Source of the DNA: Winogradskyella haliclonae
GTDB lineage: Bacteria > Bacteroidota > Bacteroidia > Flavobacteriales > Flavobacteriaceae
Assembly: GCF_014635865.1 (NCBI RefSeq)
Contig: NZ_BMDQ01000003.1
Location: forward strand, 248,001-312,000
Length of the DNA stretch: 64,000 nucleotides
Reading direction: 5' to 3'
Shown here: positions 51,500-60,743 of the stretch, one piece after another
How the letters are laid out: each line of letters opens with the position of its first letter
How positions within the stretch are numbered: the first letter of the stretch is position 1
Translations under genes and position numbers: made by a program
The notes under the pieces: model-generated
Database searches by the model: none
What the model saw: only the letters and a program-made list of their open reading frames with translations
What the model was told of the DNA's origin: nothing

Positions 51500-52382
51500 T
51501 TAAAATATTTTGTAAATTTTCTATTGACGCATCCTTAATCCAACTTCGGGTTTGATTACCATTAAAGGCATCCAAAAGGCTTCCGAAATCAAATAAATAG
51601 ACATTATAATCTTTTTTAATAATACGTTTTTGCAACACACGTCCAGAACAACCCATAGCAATTACCACTACTCTAAACGCATTTATATTCGCTTTTAAAA
51701 TTGCTTCTAAGTCAGCTTCAATTCGGTCAATTTCAGTAAAAGCATTTATAGACGGTGAACCAACGGTATCCTTCCCAAACAATTTATTAATAATATTTGG
51801 TGAAATGTCCTTATTTCCAACAAATATTGGGTTCTTGGATTTTAAAAATTTTAAAAAACTTATACAATAATTGGTATCATAGATGGCCAAATGATGCAAA
51901 GCTACCGGGCTATACACTTTTTCATTCACAAAAAACTCATGTGTAGCAGATATATATTTTAACGCCAAATCATCTGGAAGTAAATGCTTTTTACTATTCA
52001 TGCCATCTTCAAAACCAAACTGTTTAGAGTGTATTGGTAAAGACTTATGAATTGCTCCATGACTCAGCAAAAAAGCTTGCTTCATTTCTTTACTAAGAGA
52101 CTTATCTTTTTGCTGATAAATATCATTAATGCCATACATTAAATTTATATCACCATCACCAAATCTTAAATAAGCACCTTTCTTTTCTTTCTCAATGGCT
52201 TCGCGAATGGTATTTAGTGTTGTTTTGGTATCAATAATTCTGACAGAGCTTTTAATTCTATTGGTTTCTTCTAGGCTTAGAACTGGCCATTTTTTAAGTT
52301 TTGACTTAAGACCTAATAGCCTAAGTACAATTACTACTTTATGTTTTAATTTACTTATCAATTGACTAGACATAGGATCCAA
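51489..52382 (-). CDS. GT-D fold glycosyltransferase (DUF1792-like)
   Basis: A 297-residue protein that fits the GT-D family rather than GT-A or GT-B: GAYLRFGDGDINLMYG near residue 70-85 is the characteristic acidic motif, and the second half has the Rossmann-like FRVVVIAMGCSGRVLQKRII followed by YNVYLFDFGSLLDA. GT-D enzymes of streptococci add glucose to protein-linked glycans; here the acceptor is presumably the surface polysaccharide. It overlaps both the methyltransferase gene (11 bp) and the next GT2 (17 bp). Confidence 0.8.
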   Translation of the reverse strand: MDPMSSQLISKLKHKVVIVLRLLGLKSKLKKWPVLSLEETNRIKSSVRIIDTKTTLNTIREAIEKEKKGAYLRFGDGDINLMYGINDIYQQKDKSLSKEMKQAFLLSHGAIHKSLPIHSKQFGFEDGMNSKKHLLPDDLALKYISATHEFFVNEKVYSPVALHHLAIYDTNYCISFLKFLKSKNPIFVGNKDISPNIINKLFGKDTVGSPSINAFTEIDRIEADLEAILKANINAFRVVVIAMGCSGRVLQKRIIKKDYNVYLFDFGSLLDAFNGNQTRSWIKDASIENLQNILNEL

Positions 52383-53223
52383 AAAACTTTCCTAAAGACT
52401 TAAGATCTCTAGTTTTAATAATAGTTTTCAACAATGAGTTACGTTCTTTTTTCACTCTATTTTTATAATATTTGGACAGTTCTTTTTCATTTTGATTGAA
52501 ATAATAACGCGATATAATTTTAAAATCATGTATCAGGTTAAGATTATTCTTTATTTGTGTTATTGAAGAGTGTACACCTCCATCATGCTTTCTATAAACT
52601 GCGCCTACAAAATCTAAATACTTTGCTTTCCCATATTCCGCATAAATACAGTTTAAAAAAAAGTCGCCATAATTAACTTTAATAAACTCCTCTGGTAAAT
52701 GTATTGTATTTTTAAAACATCTGGTAAGGGTTGGCATCCATACGCCTTTTTTAATTTGGTCTTTAGAGAAATCTTCACAACGTCCCTCAGGAATTAAATT
52801 TGTTTTAGAAATTCTATCGTTTTGCAACACTTTGGCGTTGTGATAAGTGACAACAAACTCTGGATTATTTTCTAAAAAATCAACCTGCTTTTGAAGCTTT
52901 AGAGGGTCTGTCCAATAATCATCACCTTCACAAATAGCGATGTACTTACCTGAGCATTGTTGTAATGCAAACACAAAATTAGGCATTACTCCTAAATTTG
53001 ATTCTTGATTAAAATAAGAAACTCTAATATTTTTTTTTGTATTAGAAGCAATAAGCTTCTCTATAATAATATGCGTATCATCTGTTGAGCAATCATTTGA
53101 TATCACAAACTCAACGTCGAAATCTACCTGTTGATTAAAAACACCTTTAATAGCTTCATTAATAAAGGATTCATGATTATAAGTAATCATGCAAACACTA
53201 ATCATAGGGTTTTCTATCTCCAC
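52366..53223 (-). CDS. Glycosyltransferase family 2 (paralogue of the gene at 45406)
   Basis: A 285-residue GT-A enzyme with ISVCMITYNHESFINEAIKG, EFVISNDCSTDDTHIIIEKL and AICEGDDYWTDPLKLQKQVD. The shared FVISNDCSTD and WTDPLKLQKQVDFL blocks show that it is a duplicate of the GT2 about 7 kb further along the operon. Its C-terminal helices differ, so acceptor use may have diverged. Confidence 0.9.
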   Translation of the reverse strand: MEIENPMISVCMITYNHESFINEAIKGVFNQQVDFDVEFVISNDCSTDDTHIIIEKLIASNTKKNIRVSYFNQESNLGVMPNFVFALQQCSGKYIAICEGDDYWTDPLKLQKQVDFLENNPEFVVTYHNAKVLQNDRISKTNLIPEGRCEDFSKDQIKKGVWMPTLTRCFKNTIHLPEEFIKVNYGDFFLNCIYAEYGKAKYLDFVGAVYRKHDGGVHSSITQIKNNLNLIHDFKIISRYYFNQNEKELSKYYKNRVKKERNSLLKTIIKTRDLKSLGKFFGSYV

Positions 53224-53232
53224 ATCCTTGTA

Positions 53233-53853
53233 TTATAAATCTCTTGCTGGAATTCCAGCCACTTTAGTATTATTCTCAATGTTCTTTGTAACAACAGCTC
53301 CTGCACCAATAACTACATTGTCTCCGATGACAATGTCCGGTAAAATAGTGGCGTTTGCCCCAACAAAACATTGATTTCCTATTTTACAACGTCCCAGTAA
53401 TGTTGCTCCGGGAGAAATAATACTATGACTTCCGATGCTAACATCGTGAGTAATACTTGCATTAAAATAGACCAAACATCCTTTTCCAATAGAAACACCA
53501 TTAGAAACTACAGCTCCAGGCATGATTACTACACCTTCACCAATACTGACATCAAAAGTACTAATATTGGCTTCAGGGCTCAATAAACTTGTGAACTCTC
53601 CACCTAAATTGATAAATTGTTCAGCTAGCTTTACGCGATGTATTATATCTCCAAAACCTAAAACAAAACGTTTATCTATAGTTTTGAAATAATTTATTAC
53701 AGAGGCATCATCATTAAGAATTGGAAATTCATCATAAAGAAAATTGTCATTCGTATTTATATTATCATAAAAAACTAAGCTCTTAAGCTTATTACTAAGC
53801 TTACAAACTTCGAGGAGTTCTTTAGCCAATCCTTTAGCACCTATTATTAACAT
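53233..53853 (-). CDS. PglD/NeuD-type sugar O/N-acetyltransferase
   Basis: A 206-residue acyltransferase. The N-terminal Rossmann-like domain (MLIIGAKGLAKELLEVCKLS) binds the nucleotide sugar; from about residue 90 a left-handed beta helix of hexapeptide repeats follows (VSIGEGVVIMPGAVVSNGVS, ending VIGAGAVVTKNIENNTKVAG). It overlaps the DegT aminotransferase gene by 7 bp; the pair probably makes an N-acetylated amino sugar. Confidence 0.9.
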   Translation of the reverse strand: MLIIGAKGLAKELLEVCKLSNKLKSLVFYDNINTNDNFLYDEFPILNDDASVINYFKTIDKRFVLGFGDIIHRVKLAEQFINLGGEFTSLLSPEANISTFDVSIGEGVVIMPGAVVSNGVSIGKGCLVYFNASITHDVSIGSHSIISPGATLLGRCKIGNQCFVGANATILPDIVIGDNVVIGAGAVVTKNIENNTKVAGIPARDL

Positions 53854-54914
53854 ACACTAGCTTTTATAAGATTACATATTTTTATGATATCTGCTTCTGC
53901 AAGCCCATGGTATAGCGGTAAGCATAAAACACATTTTGCAATTTGTTCAGATATAGGCATCTCAGTATCATGCACATAAGGTAGCGTATTTAAACTAGGG
54001 TAGAAATAACGCCTTGGATATATGGCTTCTTCATTAAGCCTTTTCATGACTCTTAAAACCTCTTCTTCAGAATTAAAAATTACAGGAAAATAACTATAAT
54101 TCCATTCTGTATGCGCTCTTATTTTGATGGTTTTTAGACCAGGTAATAGATGTAAATATGTTTCTACTACACGTTTTCTTTCTTCTAAAATATCTGACAT
54201 ATAAGGCAAAACTGATAAACCCATGGCCGCTTGTGGTTCACTCATCTTGGCATTAATTCCGATACCATGAAAAGCTTCTGGTCCATCATGCCCAAAATTA
54301 TGATGCTGGTACATAAGGTCGTAAAGATTAGGATTACAGAATAAGGCTCCACCTTCGCCAGTATGAAACAGTTTTGTTGCATGAAAACTACAAGTACTGA
54401 CATCTCCAAATTCAAAAACACTTTTATTCTTATAATTTACTCCAAAGCAATGAGCTGCATCGTATATAACTTTAAGATTATGCCTTTTTGCAATAGCTTC
54501 TATAGCCTCAATATCACAGGGATTACCAAAAACTTGGGTTGCCAAAATAGCTGACGTTTTATTGGTTATGGCTGCTTCAATTTTTGTCTCATCAATGGTT
54601 AAATAGTCTGGATGAATATCTACAAAAACGGGGGTACAACCTTCCCATACGATACTTGATGTTGTCGCCACATAGCTAAATGGAGTTGTAATAATTTCGC
54701 CTTGAAGTTTTAAGGCTTTTATAGCTATTTGTATTGGCAAAGTACCATTGGTCATACAAATAATATTAGGCGTTTTTAGATACGATTTTACCTGTTTCTC
54801 TAACGCTTTTACCAAAACACCGCGATTAGTCATCCAACCGGTATCCCAAGCTTTTTTAAGAATCGCTTGATACTCATCCTGAGGTGGCAAAAATGTTTTG
54901 GTTACGTTAATCAC
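53847..54914 (-). CDS. DegT/DnrJ/EryC1/StrS-type sugar aminotransferase
   Basis: A 355-residue PLP enzyme that aminates a keto-sugar nucleotide. The PLP lysine is K181 in CSFHATKLFHTGEGGALF; D152 in KVIYDAAHCFG contacts the cofactor. The usual sugar-nucleotide loops are present (IITTPFSYVATTSSIVW and FGHDGPEAFHGIGINAKMS). It overlaps the acetyltransferase gene. No 4,6-dehydratase is in the window, so the keto substrate must be made elsewhere in the genome. Confidence 0.92.
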   Translation of the reverse strand: MINVTKTFLPPQDEYQAILKKAWDTGWMTNRGVLVKALEKQVKSYLKTPNIICMTNGTLPIQIAIKALKLQGEIITTPFSYVATTSSIVWEGCTPVFVDIHPDYLTIDETKIEAAITNKTSAILATQVFGNPCDIEAIEAIAKRHNLKVIYDAAHCFGVNYKNKSVFEFGDVSTCSFHATKLFHTGEGGALFCNPNLYDLMYQHHNFGHDGPEAFHGIGINAKMSEPQAAMGLSVLPYMSDILEERKRVVETYLHLLPGLKTIKIRAHTEWNYSYFPVIFNSEEEVLRVMKRLNEEAIYPRRYFYPSLNTLPYVHDTEMPISEQIAKCVLCLPLYHGLAEADIIKICNLIKASVC

Positions 54915-54922
54915 TTTCTGTG

Positions 54923-56032
54923 TTATCTTGGTTTAGCGAAACATATCGTTTCTTCTGCATGAATGGTAAAATGATCTATAAATATTTCATAATCTAAATC
55001 CAAATTTAATATCCAGTTAGGAATCTTAGCGAAGTCACTTAAACTATGATATATTGCTATAGCCAGTTTAGGCCTGTGTTTTTTTATTGTATTTATTGCG
55101 CCTTCTAAGGCTAGCGGCTCAGCGCCTTCTATATCCATTTTAATAAAATCTACCCTTTCAATATTATTTGTGGTAACAAAGTCATCTATAGAAACGGTGT
55201 GCGTTATGCCAGTTTGATCATCAAAAGGCTCAAACTTGACTTGACTTCCAGGTCCTCTATCCTTAAAATAAATTTTATCATTTGACACATTTGACACTGG
55301 ATGTTCAACCAAATTTATTCGAGAAGCAAGTTTTGGGTTTAGTGCTAAGTTTTTATGAAATAGTTTAATATTACCAGGAATGAACTCAAATGAATATACT
55401 TTACCATTATCACCACAATGATGCGCAAAATATAATGCTGTATCTCCCCAACACGCGCCAAGATCTAAAACAATATCATCTTTTTCTACTGACACAAGTT
55501 TTTTATTATCTATAGAGTAAGCATACTGTTCTATGATATAATCCATAACTACACCTGTAATACTAAAATAAAAACTAATGTCATAACCTATTGGTTTTAA
55601 ATCAAATCTGTTTAGAATAAAATGTATAAAATTAGGATCATAAGTATCATTAGGGTCGGCTATTGATTTTGCTTTTTCAATGGCTTTCCAATAGTGCGCA
55701 TTATTCCTGGGAAGCTTTACTTTTTTATACCCTAAAAGCCTATAAGCAAGTAAGCTAACTAAAAGTTCTTTATCTTTATCATTTATGTTATTGTATAAAT
55801 TTTCTAAGTCTTCGGAAAAACCAGCAATATACTTATCTACCTTATTAACAATGATTTGCTTATCGGGTGTATAATTCAAAATTTTCTTTACTAGCCTTTT
55901 TAGTTCATTTTTAAGGCTAAGTGGTTGGGGTGAAAATTTTCCAAATCTATATTCACTATAGTTTTCAATACCATAATTATTGTTTAAAGAAGCTTGGACT
56001 TTATTTTGTAATGATTCTTTTAGTTTAGACAT
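54923..56032 (-). CDS. FkbM family methyltransferase (long)
   Basis: A 369-residue protein; about 170 N-terminal residues of unknown type precede an FkbM methyltransferase domain with DIVLDLGACWGDTALYFAHH, YSFEFIPGNIKLFHKNL and VDFIKMDIEGAEPLALEGA. It shares one base with the Wzt-like ABC gene. In ABC-dependent O-antigen systems a methyltransferase often caps the chain for recognition by the Wzt C-terminal domain; a similar role here is inference. Confidence 0.87.
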   Translation of the reverse strand: MSKLKESLQNKVQASLNNNYGIENYSEYRFGKFSPQPLSLKNELKRLVKKILNYTPDKQIIVNKVDKYIAGFSEDLENLYNNINDKDKELLVSLLAYRLLGYKKVKLPRNNAHYWKAIEKAKSIADPNDTYDPNFIHFILNRFDLKPIGYDISFYFSITGVVMDYIIEQYAYSIDNKKLVSVEKDDIVLDLGACWGDTALYFAHHCGDNGKVYSFEFIPGNIKLFHKNLALNPKLASRINLVEHPVSNVSNDKIYFKDRGPGSQVKFEPFDDQTGITHTVSIDDFVTTNNIERVDFIKMDIEGAEPLALEGAINTIKKHRPKLAIAIYHSLSDFAKIPNWILNLDLDYEIFIDHFTIHAEETICFAKPR

Positions 56033-57291
56033 TATAATTTAATTTTTTTCCATTGAAAATTTTGTGGCCTAAGTAATCCTGGGTATTTACCTAACCAAGC
56101 ACCGTCTCTATCCTCTTCGTTACCTTCAATCGTCGTAACATTTTTTAAATTTAATAACGCTTTCTCTCCATTCTCTACAACCATAATATCAATATTGTAC
56201 ATAATATTATTTAATGTGCCCTTAGGGATAATACATTGATAGATATATTTACCTGTTTCTTGTTTTTCTTGTTCTGAACACGTCGCAAAGATTGTTATTG
56301 CATCAATTGAATTAAGAAAAATATTGATATTTATTAAATTCTGTTCTTTCTTACAATCAATTAAAATGTCAAACATCAAATCTTCATAAATATTGAAACT
56401 TCCATCAACACCATTATTTGATATTTTTAAAGACTCAACAGTAAAACCATCTTTTTCCTCATTAATTGTGACTTCGGAACTCAATAAGTCATTAGAATTC
56501 GACAAATAGAAATCTACTGCATCATTAGTAGCGCCTTCAAATGCTATATTTCCATGCTCTAATACAATAGCTCTGGTACATAAGCCTTTTACAGCAGTCA
56601 TGTTATGGCTTACAAACAAAACTGTGCGACCTTCACCTTTACTAATATCTTGCATTTTACCAACAGCTTTTCTTTGAAATTCTGCATCGCCAACCGCAAG
56701 AACCTCATCAATGACTAAAATATCTGGTTCTAAAAATGCAGCTACCGCAAAAGCCAAACGTACAGTCATACCACTACTGTAACGCTTTACTGGTGTATCT
56801 ATATAACGCTCACATCCTGAAAAAGAGATAATTTCATCTATTTTTTCAGTAATCTCAGCTTTAGTCATTCCTAAAATTGCACCATTGAGATAGATATTTT
56901 CTCGACCTGTTAATTCGTGATGAAACCCTGTACCAACCTCAAGCAAAGATGCGATTCGTCCTTTCGTTTTTATTTCTCCTGTTGTAGGTGCTGTGACACG
57001 AGATAATATTTTAAGCAATGTAGATTTTCCTGCGCCATTTTTTCCAATTATCCCAAGAACTTCACCTTGCCTAACTTGAAAGTTAATGTCTTTAATAGCC
57101 CAAACATAATCACTTTCACTTTTCTGAGATCTATCATTAACATCTCCTACCTTTAAAAATGGATCTTCTTTTCCTCTAACCTTATACCACCATCGTTTTA
57201 AATCATCACCTATGGTCCCTGTACCAACAACTCCCAAACGGTATTGTTTACTTATATCTTCAACTTTTAGTATGACATTCGTTTTTTCCAT
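56032..57291 (-). CDS. Polysaccharide ABC transporter ATPase with C-terminal Wzt-like domain
   Basis: A 419-residue cytoplasmic ATPase. The nucleotide-binding domain has LGIIGKNGAGKSTLLKILSR (about residue 80-100), signature VKRYSSGMTVRLAFAVAAF and Walker B PDILVIDEVLAVGDAEFQRK, all characteristic of the Wzt/TagH type. From about residue 255 a separate beta-rich domain follows, corresponding to the glycan-binding module of Wzt proteins that recognises the end of the chain. It is adjacent to the permease gene (5 nt). Confidence 0.92.
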   Translation of the reverse strand: MEKTNVILKVEDISKQYRLGVVGTGTIGDDLKRWWYKVRGKEDPFLKVGDVNDRSQKSESDYVWAIKDINFQVRQGEVLGIIGKNGAGKSTLLKILSRVTAPTTGEIKTKGRIASLLEVGTGFHHELTGRENIYLNGAILGMTKAEITEKIDEIISFSGCERYIDTPVKRYSSGMTVRLAFAVAAFLEPDILVIDEVLAVGDAEFQRKAVGKMQDISKGEGRTVLFVSHNMTAVKGLCTRAIVLEHGNIAFEGATNDAVDFYLSNSNDLLSSEVTINEEKDGFTVESLKISNNGVDGSFNIYEDLMFDILIDCKKEQNLININIFLNSIDAITIFATCSEQEKQETGKYIYQCIIPKGTLNNIMYNIDIMVVENGEKALLNLKNVTTIEGNEEDRDGAWLGKYPGLLRPQNFQWKKIKL

Positions 57292-57296
57292 AACTC

Positions 57297-58160
57297 CTAA
57301 ACGGTATCGATAAAGCTTTTCTCTGTTCTGTTGAAAATTATAAGACCAACTGCAAGTATGGCAATCGTAAAAACAACAGAAAAACCAATTCCTGTTATAG
57401 ATATACTACCTGAGGATAATAACATATATCTTGCAGCTTCAATAAAATAAGCTATCGGGTTGTACTCTACTAGCCATGCAAATCTTGGTAACTTTTCACG
57501 CATCAAATCTAAAGGATACATGACTGCTGATATATACATGAGCAATTGTATCCCAAAATTGAGTAAATATTTTAAATCTCTGTATTTAGTCACCATTGAA
57601 GAAATAATCATCCCCAATCCGAGGCTTAGTAAAGCCATAAATAAAATTAGCACAGGAAAAAATACTACACTTTTATCGATAGCTATACCTGCTCCATTCA
57701 TATAGTAGTACACATAAAATCCAACAAAAATTGATAGTTGAATCGCAAACTTTATAAGATTAGAAATAACAACAGATAATGGTGAGATGACACGGGGAAA
57801 ATAGACTTTACTATAAATACCCGCATTACTATTAAAAGTTGAAGACGTGGCTGTCAAACAGCTTTTAAAATAATTCCAAACAGAAACACCAGCCAAATTA
57901 AATAAAAATGGAGGCACTGTACCTGTTTCAATGTTAGCAACCTTATTAAATATTAGTGTAAACGTTAATGCCGTAAATAGTGGTTGAATTAAATACCATA
58001 ATGGTCCTAGAACTGTTTGTTTGTATACAGTAACAATATCTCTCTTAACAAATAGGACTAACAAATCTCTGTACTGCCATATTTCTTTAAGATTAAAATC
58101 TACAAGCTTACGCTTGGCAGAAATAGTATATAACCAGTTGTCGTCTTGGTGGGATTTCAA
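57297..58160 (-). CDS. Polysaccharide ABC transporter permease (Wzm-like)
   Basis: A 287-residue inner-membrane permease of the ABC-2 type with about six helices. The family string DIVTVYKQTVLGPLWYLIQP near residue 40-60 is diagnostic of polysaccharide exporters, followed by FTLIFNKVANIETGTVPPFL. A C-terminal NPIAYFIEAARYMLL agrees. Together with the ATPase it would move lipid-linked glycan across the inner membrane. It follows the kinase gene after 97 bp without a visible promoter. Confidence 0.92.
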   Translation of the reverse strand: MKSHQDDNWLYTISAKRKLVDFNLKEIWQYRDLLVLFVKRDIVTVYKQTVLGPLWYLIQPLFTALTFTLIFNKVANIETGTVPPFLFNLAGVSVWNYFKSCLTATSSTFNSNAGIYSKVYFPRVISPLSVVISNLIKFAIQLSIFVGFYVYYYMNGAGIAIDKSVVFFPVLILFMALLSLGLGMIISSMVTKYRDLKYLLNFGIQLLMYISAVMYPLDLMREKLPRFAWLVEYNPIAYFIEAARYMLLSSGSISITGIGFSVVFTIAILAVGLIIFNRTEKSFIDTV

Positions 58161-58257
58161 GTAAAAGTTAATTTAGGGTTTAGCTAATATAACAATAATT
58201 ACAACCTGATAAAATGAAACTAAAATAAGTTATAAGCAGCCAATTAACAGAATAAAA

Positions 58258-60741
58258 CTAAGATTTGAGGTTTATTATTTTTTTAATACGTTTTAAAAGT
58301 CCTTTCTTATCATTTTCGTGGTAAGCATCACCATACGAACCATAGCCGTAACCATAGCCATAGCCGTAACCATAGCCATAGCCATAGCCCTTTTTATGGT
58401 TATAAAAATTCAGTAATAGGTTAACATTTTTCAACTCTCCTTTTCTCACCTTAGAGTTAATCAAAGCCAACATTCCTTTTTTAGTATAGTTAAGGCGTAC
58501 CATGAATATTGTAGCATTAGCATGTTGAGATAATTCTAAGGCATCAGTTACTAATCCCAATGGAGGCGTATCTAACACAACCATGTCATATTTTTTCTTT
58601 AACTCTTGAATCAAGTCATTCATACGCTCGCTCATAAGTAGTTCAGATGGGTTTGGTGGTATTGGACCAGATAGAATTAAATCTAAATTTGGAATATGAG
58701 TTTTATGTGTAATGCCCTCTAAATCACTATCATCAATTAAGTAGTTGACAGCACCTTTATCATTCTTGACTTCAAAATCTTCAAAAATTTTCGGTTTACG
58801 CAAATCCAAACCAACAATAACTGTCTTTTTACCAGAAAGTGCATATACCGTTGCAGTATTAATGGAACAAAACGTTTTACCTTCACCACTTATAGAAGAG
58901 GTAAACATTAATGTTTTTGCACCATCAGCATCTTTTTGGTTTTTATAAATAAATTGCAAACTAGACCTAATAGCTCTAAAAGACTCAGAAACAGAAGATT
59001 TTGGCTTCTCGTAGGCGACTAAATTATTTTTATGATTGTATTTACCAACAAGACCAATTATTGGAAGTTTCGATAAGCGTTCTACGTCTTCAGCGGTATG
59101 AATATTTCTATCAAGAATAAACAATACAAATATAATAACCACAGGTATGATACCTCCAATGAGTAGAGCCATCATATAATTTAAAGACTTTTTTGGACCA
59201 ACTGGCCCATTACCAACATCCATAGCTGGATCTATAGTCGTAATATCTGAAACATTTGCGGCTTTTACGATTGCTGCTTCGGATCGCTTTGCCAAGTATA
59301 CATTGTAAGTTTCCTGATTGATACTCAGTTTTCTCTGAATTTTAAGAAACTCCTGTTGATCCTTAGGTAACTTTTTTAGCTCATTTTCTAATCTAGCAAT
59401 AGCGCTACTTATCGTTCCTAATTTTAAATTAACGCCTCTTCGCGCCGCATTAATCAATTCAAAAGTTACATTCTTCTCTGTATCAATCTGACTATCTATA
59501 CGTCTTAATAGTATAGAGCCTTCACGAGCGGTTTTTTCCTGATTCTGTCGTTGAGTAGCTAAAAATGTGATTCTTGAAATACTATTCAATAATCCACTTT
59601 CATCTATACCTACTGAAGTAGGTGCTGCAATTTTTGTGTAATCTGATTTATCTTGTAAATACGTCTCTAAACTCCTTAAGTAGTTAATCTTGATACGTTC
59701 TTTCTCTCTATCAAGTTCATACTCCTTTAAACGTCCAGAAATATCAGTAATCTCCTGACTAACGTTAAACACTTTCTTAGATGTTCTAAAGTCATTCATT
59801 TCTCTATTAACATCTTTAAGGGTATCATTTACTGCACTTAAACTATTATCAATAAATTTAATAGTATTAGTAGCGTATAAATTTTTACTTCTTAACTCTG
59901 TTTGACTCAAAATAGCGGCAGTGGCATTTAAATAATCTACAATTTTTGCTTTATTAACACCTGCCTGTGATAATGATAAAACTGTGGAACTATTCTTAAA
60001 AAAACTTACCGAAACACTATTCTGATAACTCAAAACAACATTGTCAAAATTGGAGAATCTTAAAAAATACTCATCCTCTTCACTTGGCTTAAAGCTTTCT
60101 ATATTATAAATTGTAGCAGAAAAAAAAGGAAGGTTTACAGGTACTCCATAAGTAAAAGTTTGATTAAAAACCCCTGGAGATACAGGAATATTTATTTTAT
60201 GTTTATCCGAATAACGTTGAGCCAACACACTAGTAGTTCCTTCTCCAAAATCACAAATGAGCTTAAATTCATTGTCATTAATGTGTTTAACTTCAAGATT
60301 TCTACCTAGGACTTGATACTGGCTTTTATCTAAGTCGACTTCGAAAGGAGAAGATTTATACACATCGAGAAGGTGATATTTACCTTGCTTTAAATACTGC
60401 ATATAATACCCTAAAGAATCGACAACCAATTCATTATGACTTCTAGTAGCAATAGTAGTCATCACTTTACCTAACTTCCCAGATACACCTCCCCAGTTAA
60501 AAGAGATGCTTGTATTGGCTGTAAAAAAAGGATTCTGTTCTGATTCTACAGAAACTAAGGCATTTAAACGGTAAATATTTTGCTTTCTAACATTTATGTA
60601 ATGAGCGACACCTAAAGCAATAGCAACAGATAACGCAATAAAAAACCAATTACGTAGAATTTTAAATATAAAACCTTGAAAATCAAAGGTAATACGTCCT
60701 CCTGTATCATTAAATTCTAAATCTTGATCTAAATTGGTCAT
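58258..60741 (-). CDS. Wzc-type polysaccharide co-polymerase and tyrosine autokinase
   Basis: An 827-residue inner-membrane protein. TM1 (about residues 28-48), a long periplasmic Wzz-type coiled-coil region with the family PKDQQEFLKIQRKLSINQET motif, and TM2 near residue 520 frame the chain-length part. The cytoplasmic BY-kinase follows: Walker A TSSISGEGKTFCSINTAT (about residue 615), Walker A' VIVGLDLRKPK and Walker B MVVLDTPPLG. The C-terminus has eight Gly-Tyr repeats then GSYGDAY, the tyrosine cluster that is phosphorylated in trans in this family. It lies 2 nt after wza. Confidence 0.93.
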   Translation of the reverse strand: MTNLDQDLEFNDTGGRITFDFQGFIFKILRNWFFIALSVAIALGVAHYINVRKQNIYRLNALVSVESEQNPFFTANTSISFNWGGVSGKLGKVMTTIATRSHNELVVDSLGYYMQYLKQGKYHLLDVYKSSPFEVDLDKSQYQVLGRNLEVKHINDNEFKLICDFGEGTTSVLAQRYSDKHKINIPVSPGVFNQTFTYGVPVNLPFFSATIYNIESFKPSEEDEYFLRFSNFDNVVLSYQNSVSVSFFKNSSTVLSLSQAGVNKAKIVDYLNATAAILSQTELRSKNLYATNTIKFIDNSLSAVNDTLKDVNREMNDFRTSKKVFNVSQEITDISGRLKEYELDREKERIKINYLRSLETYLQDKSDYTKIAAPTSVGIDESGLLNSISRITFLATQRQNQEKTAREGSILLRRIDSQIDTEKNVTFELINAARRGVNLKLGTISSAIARLENELKKLPKDQQEFLKIQRKLSINQETYNVYLAKRSEAAIVKAANVSDITTIDPAMDVGNGPVGPKKSLNYMMALLIGGIIPVVIIFVLFILDRNIHTAEDVERLSKLPIIGLVGKYNHKNNLVAYEKPKSSVSESFRAIRSSLQFIYKNQKDADGAKTLMFTSSISGEGKTFCSINTATVYALSGKKTVIVGLDLRKPKIFEDFEVKNDKGAVNYLIDDSDLEGITHKTHIPNLDLILSGPIPPNPSELLMSERMNDLIQELKKKYDMVVLDTPPLGLVTDALELSQHANATIFMVRLNYTKKGMLALINSKVRKGELKNVNLLLNFYNHKKGYGYGYGYGYGYGYGYGSYGDAYHENDKKGLLKRIKKIINLKS
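58330..58389 (-). repeat. Gly-Tyr coding hexamer repeat in the kinase tail
   Basis: Twenty codons made of eight GGY-TAY hexamers plus GGT-TCG-TAT-GGT encode (Gly-Tyr)8-Gly-Ser-Tyr-Gly. Codons alternate between GGC/GGT and TAT/TAC, so the repeat is not perfectly uniform, which would limit slippage. It lies in the autophosphorylation tail of the Wzc-type kinase. Confidence 0.9.
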
Positions 60742-60743
60742 AA

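Noticed and set aside
58330-58389. Possible CRISPR-like or regulatory DNA repeat
   Set aside because: The six-base units are in frame and encode a Gly-Tyr tail of the kinase; there are no spacers.
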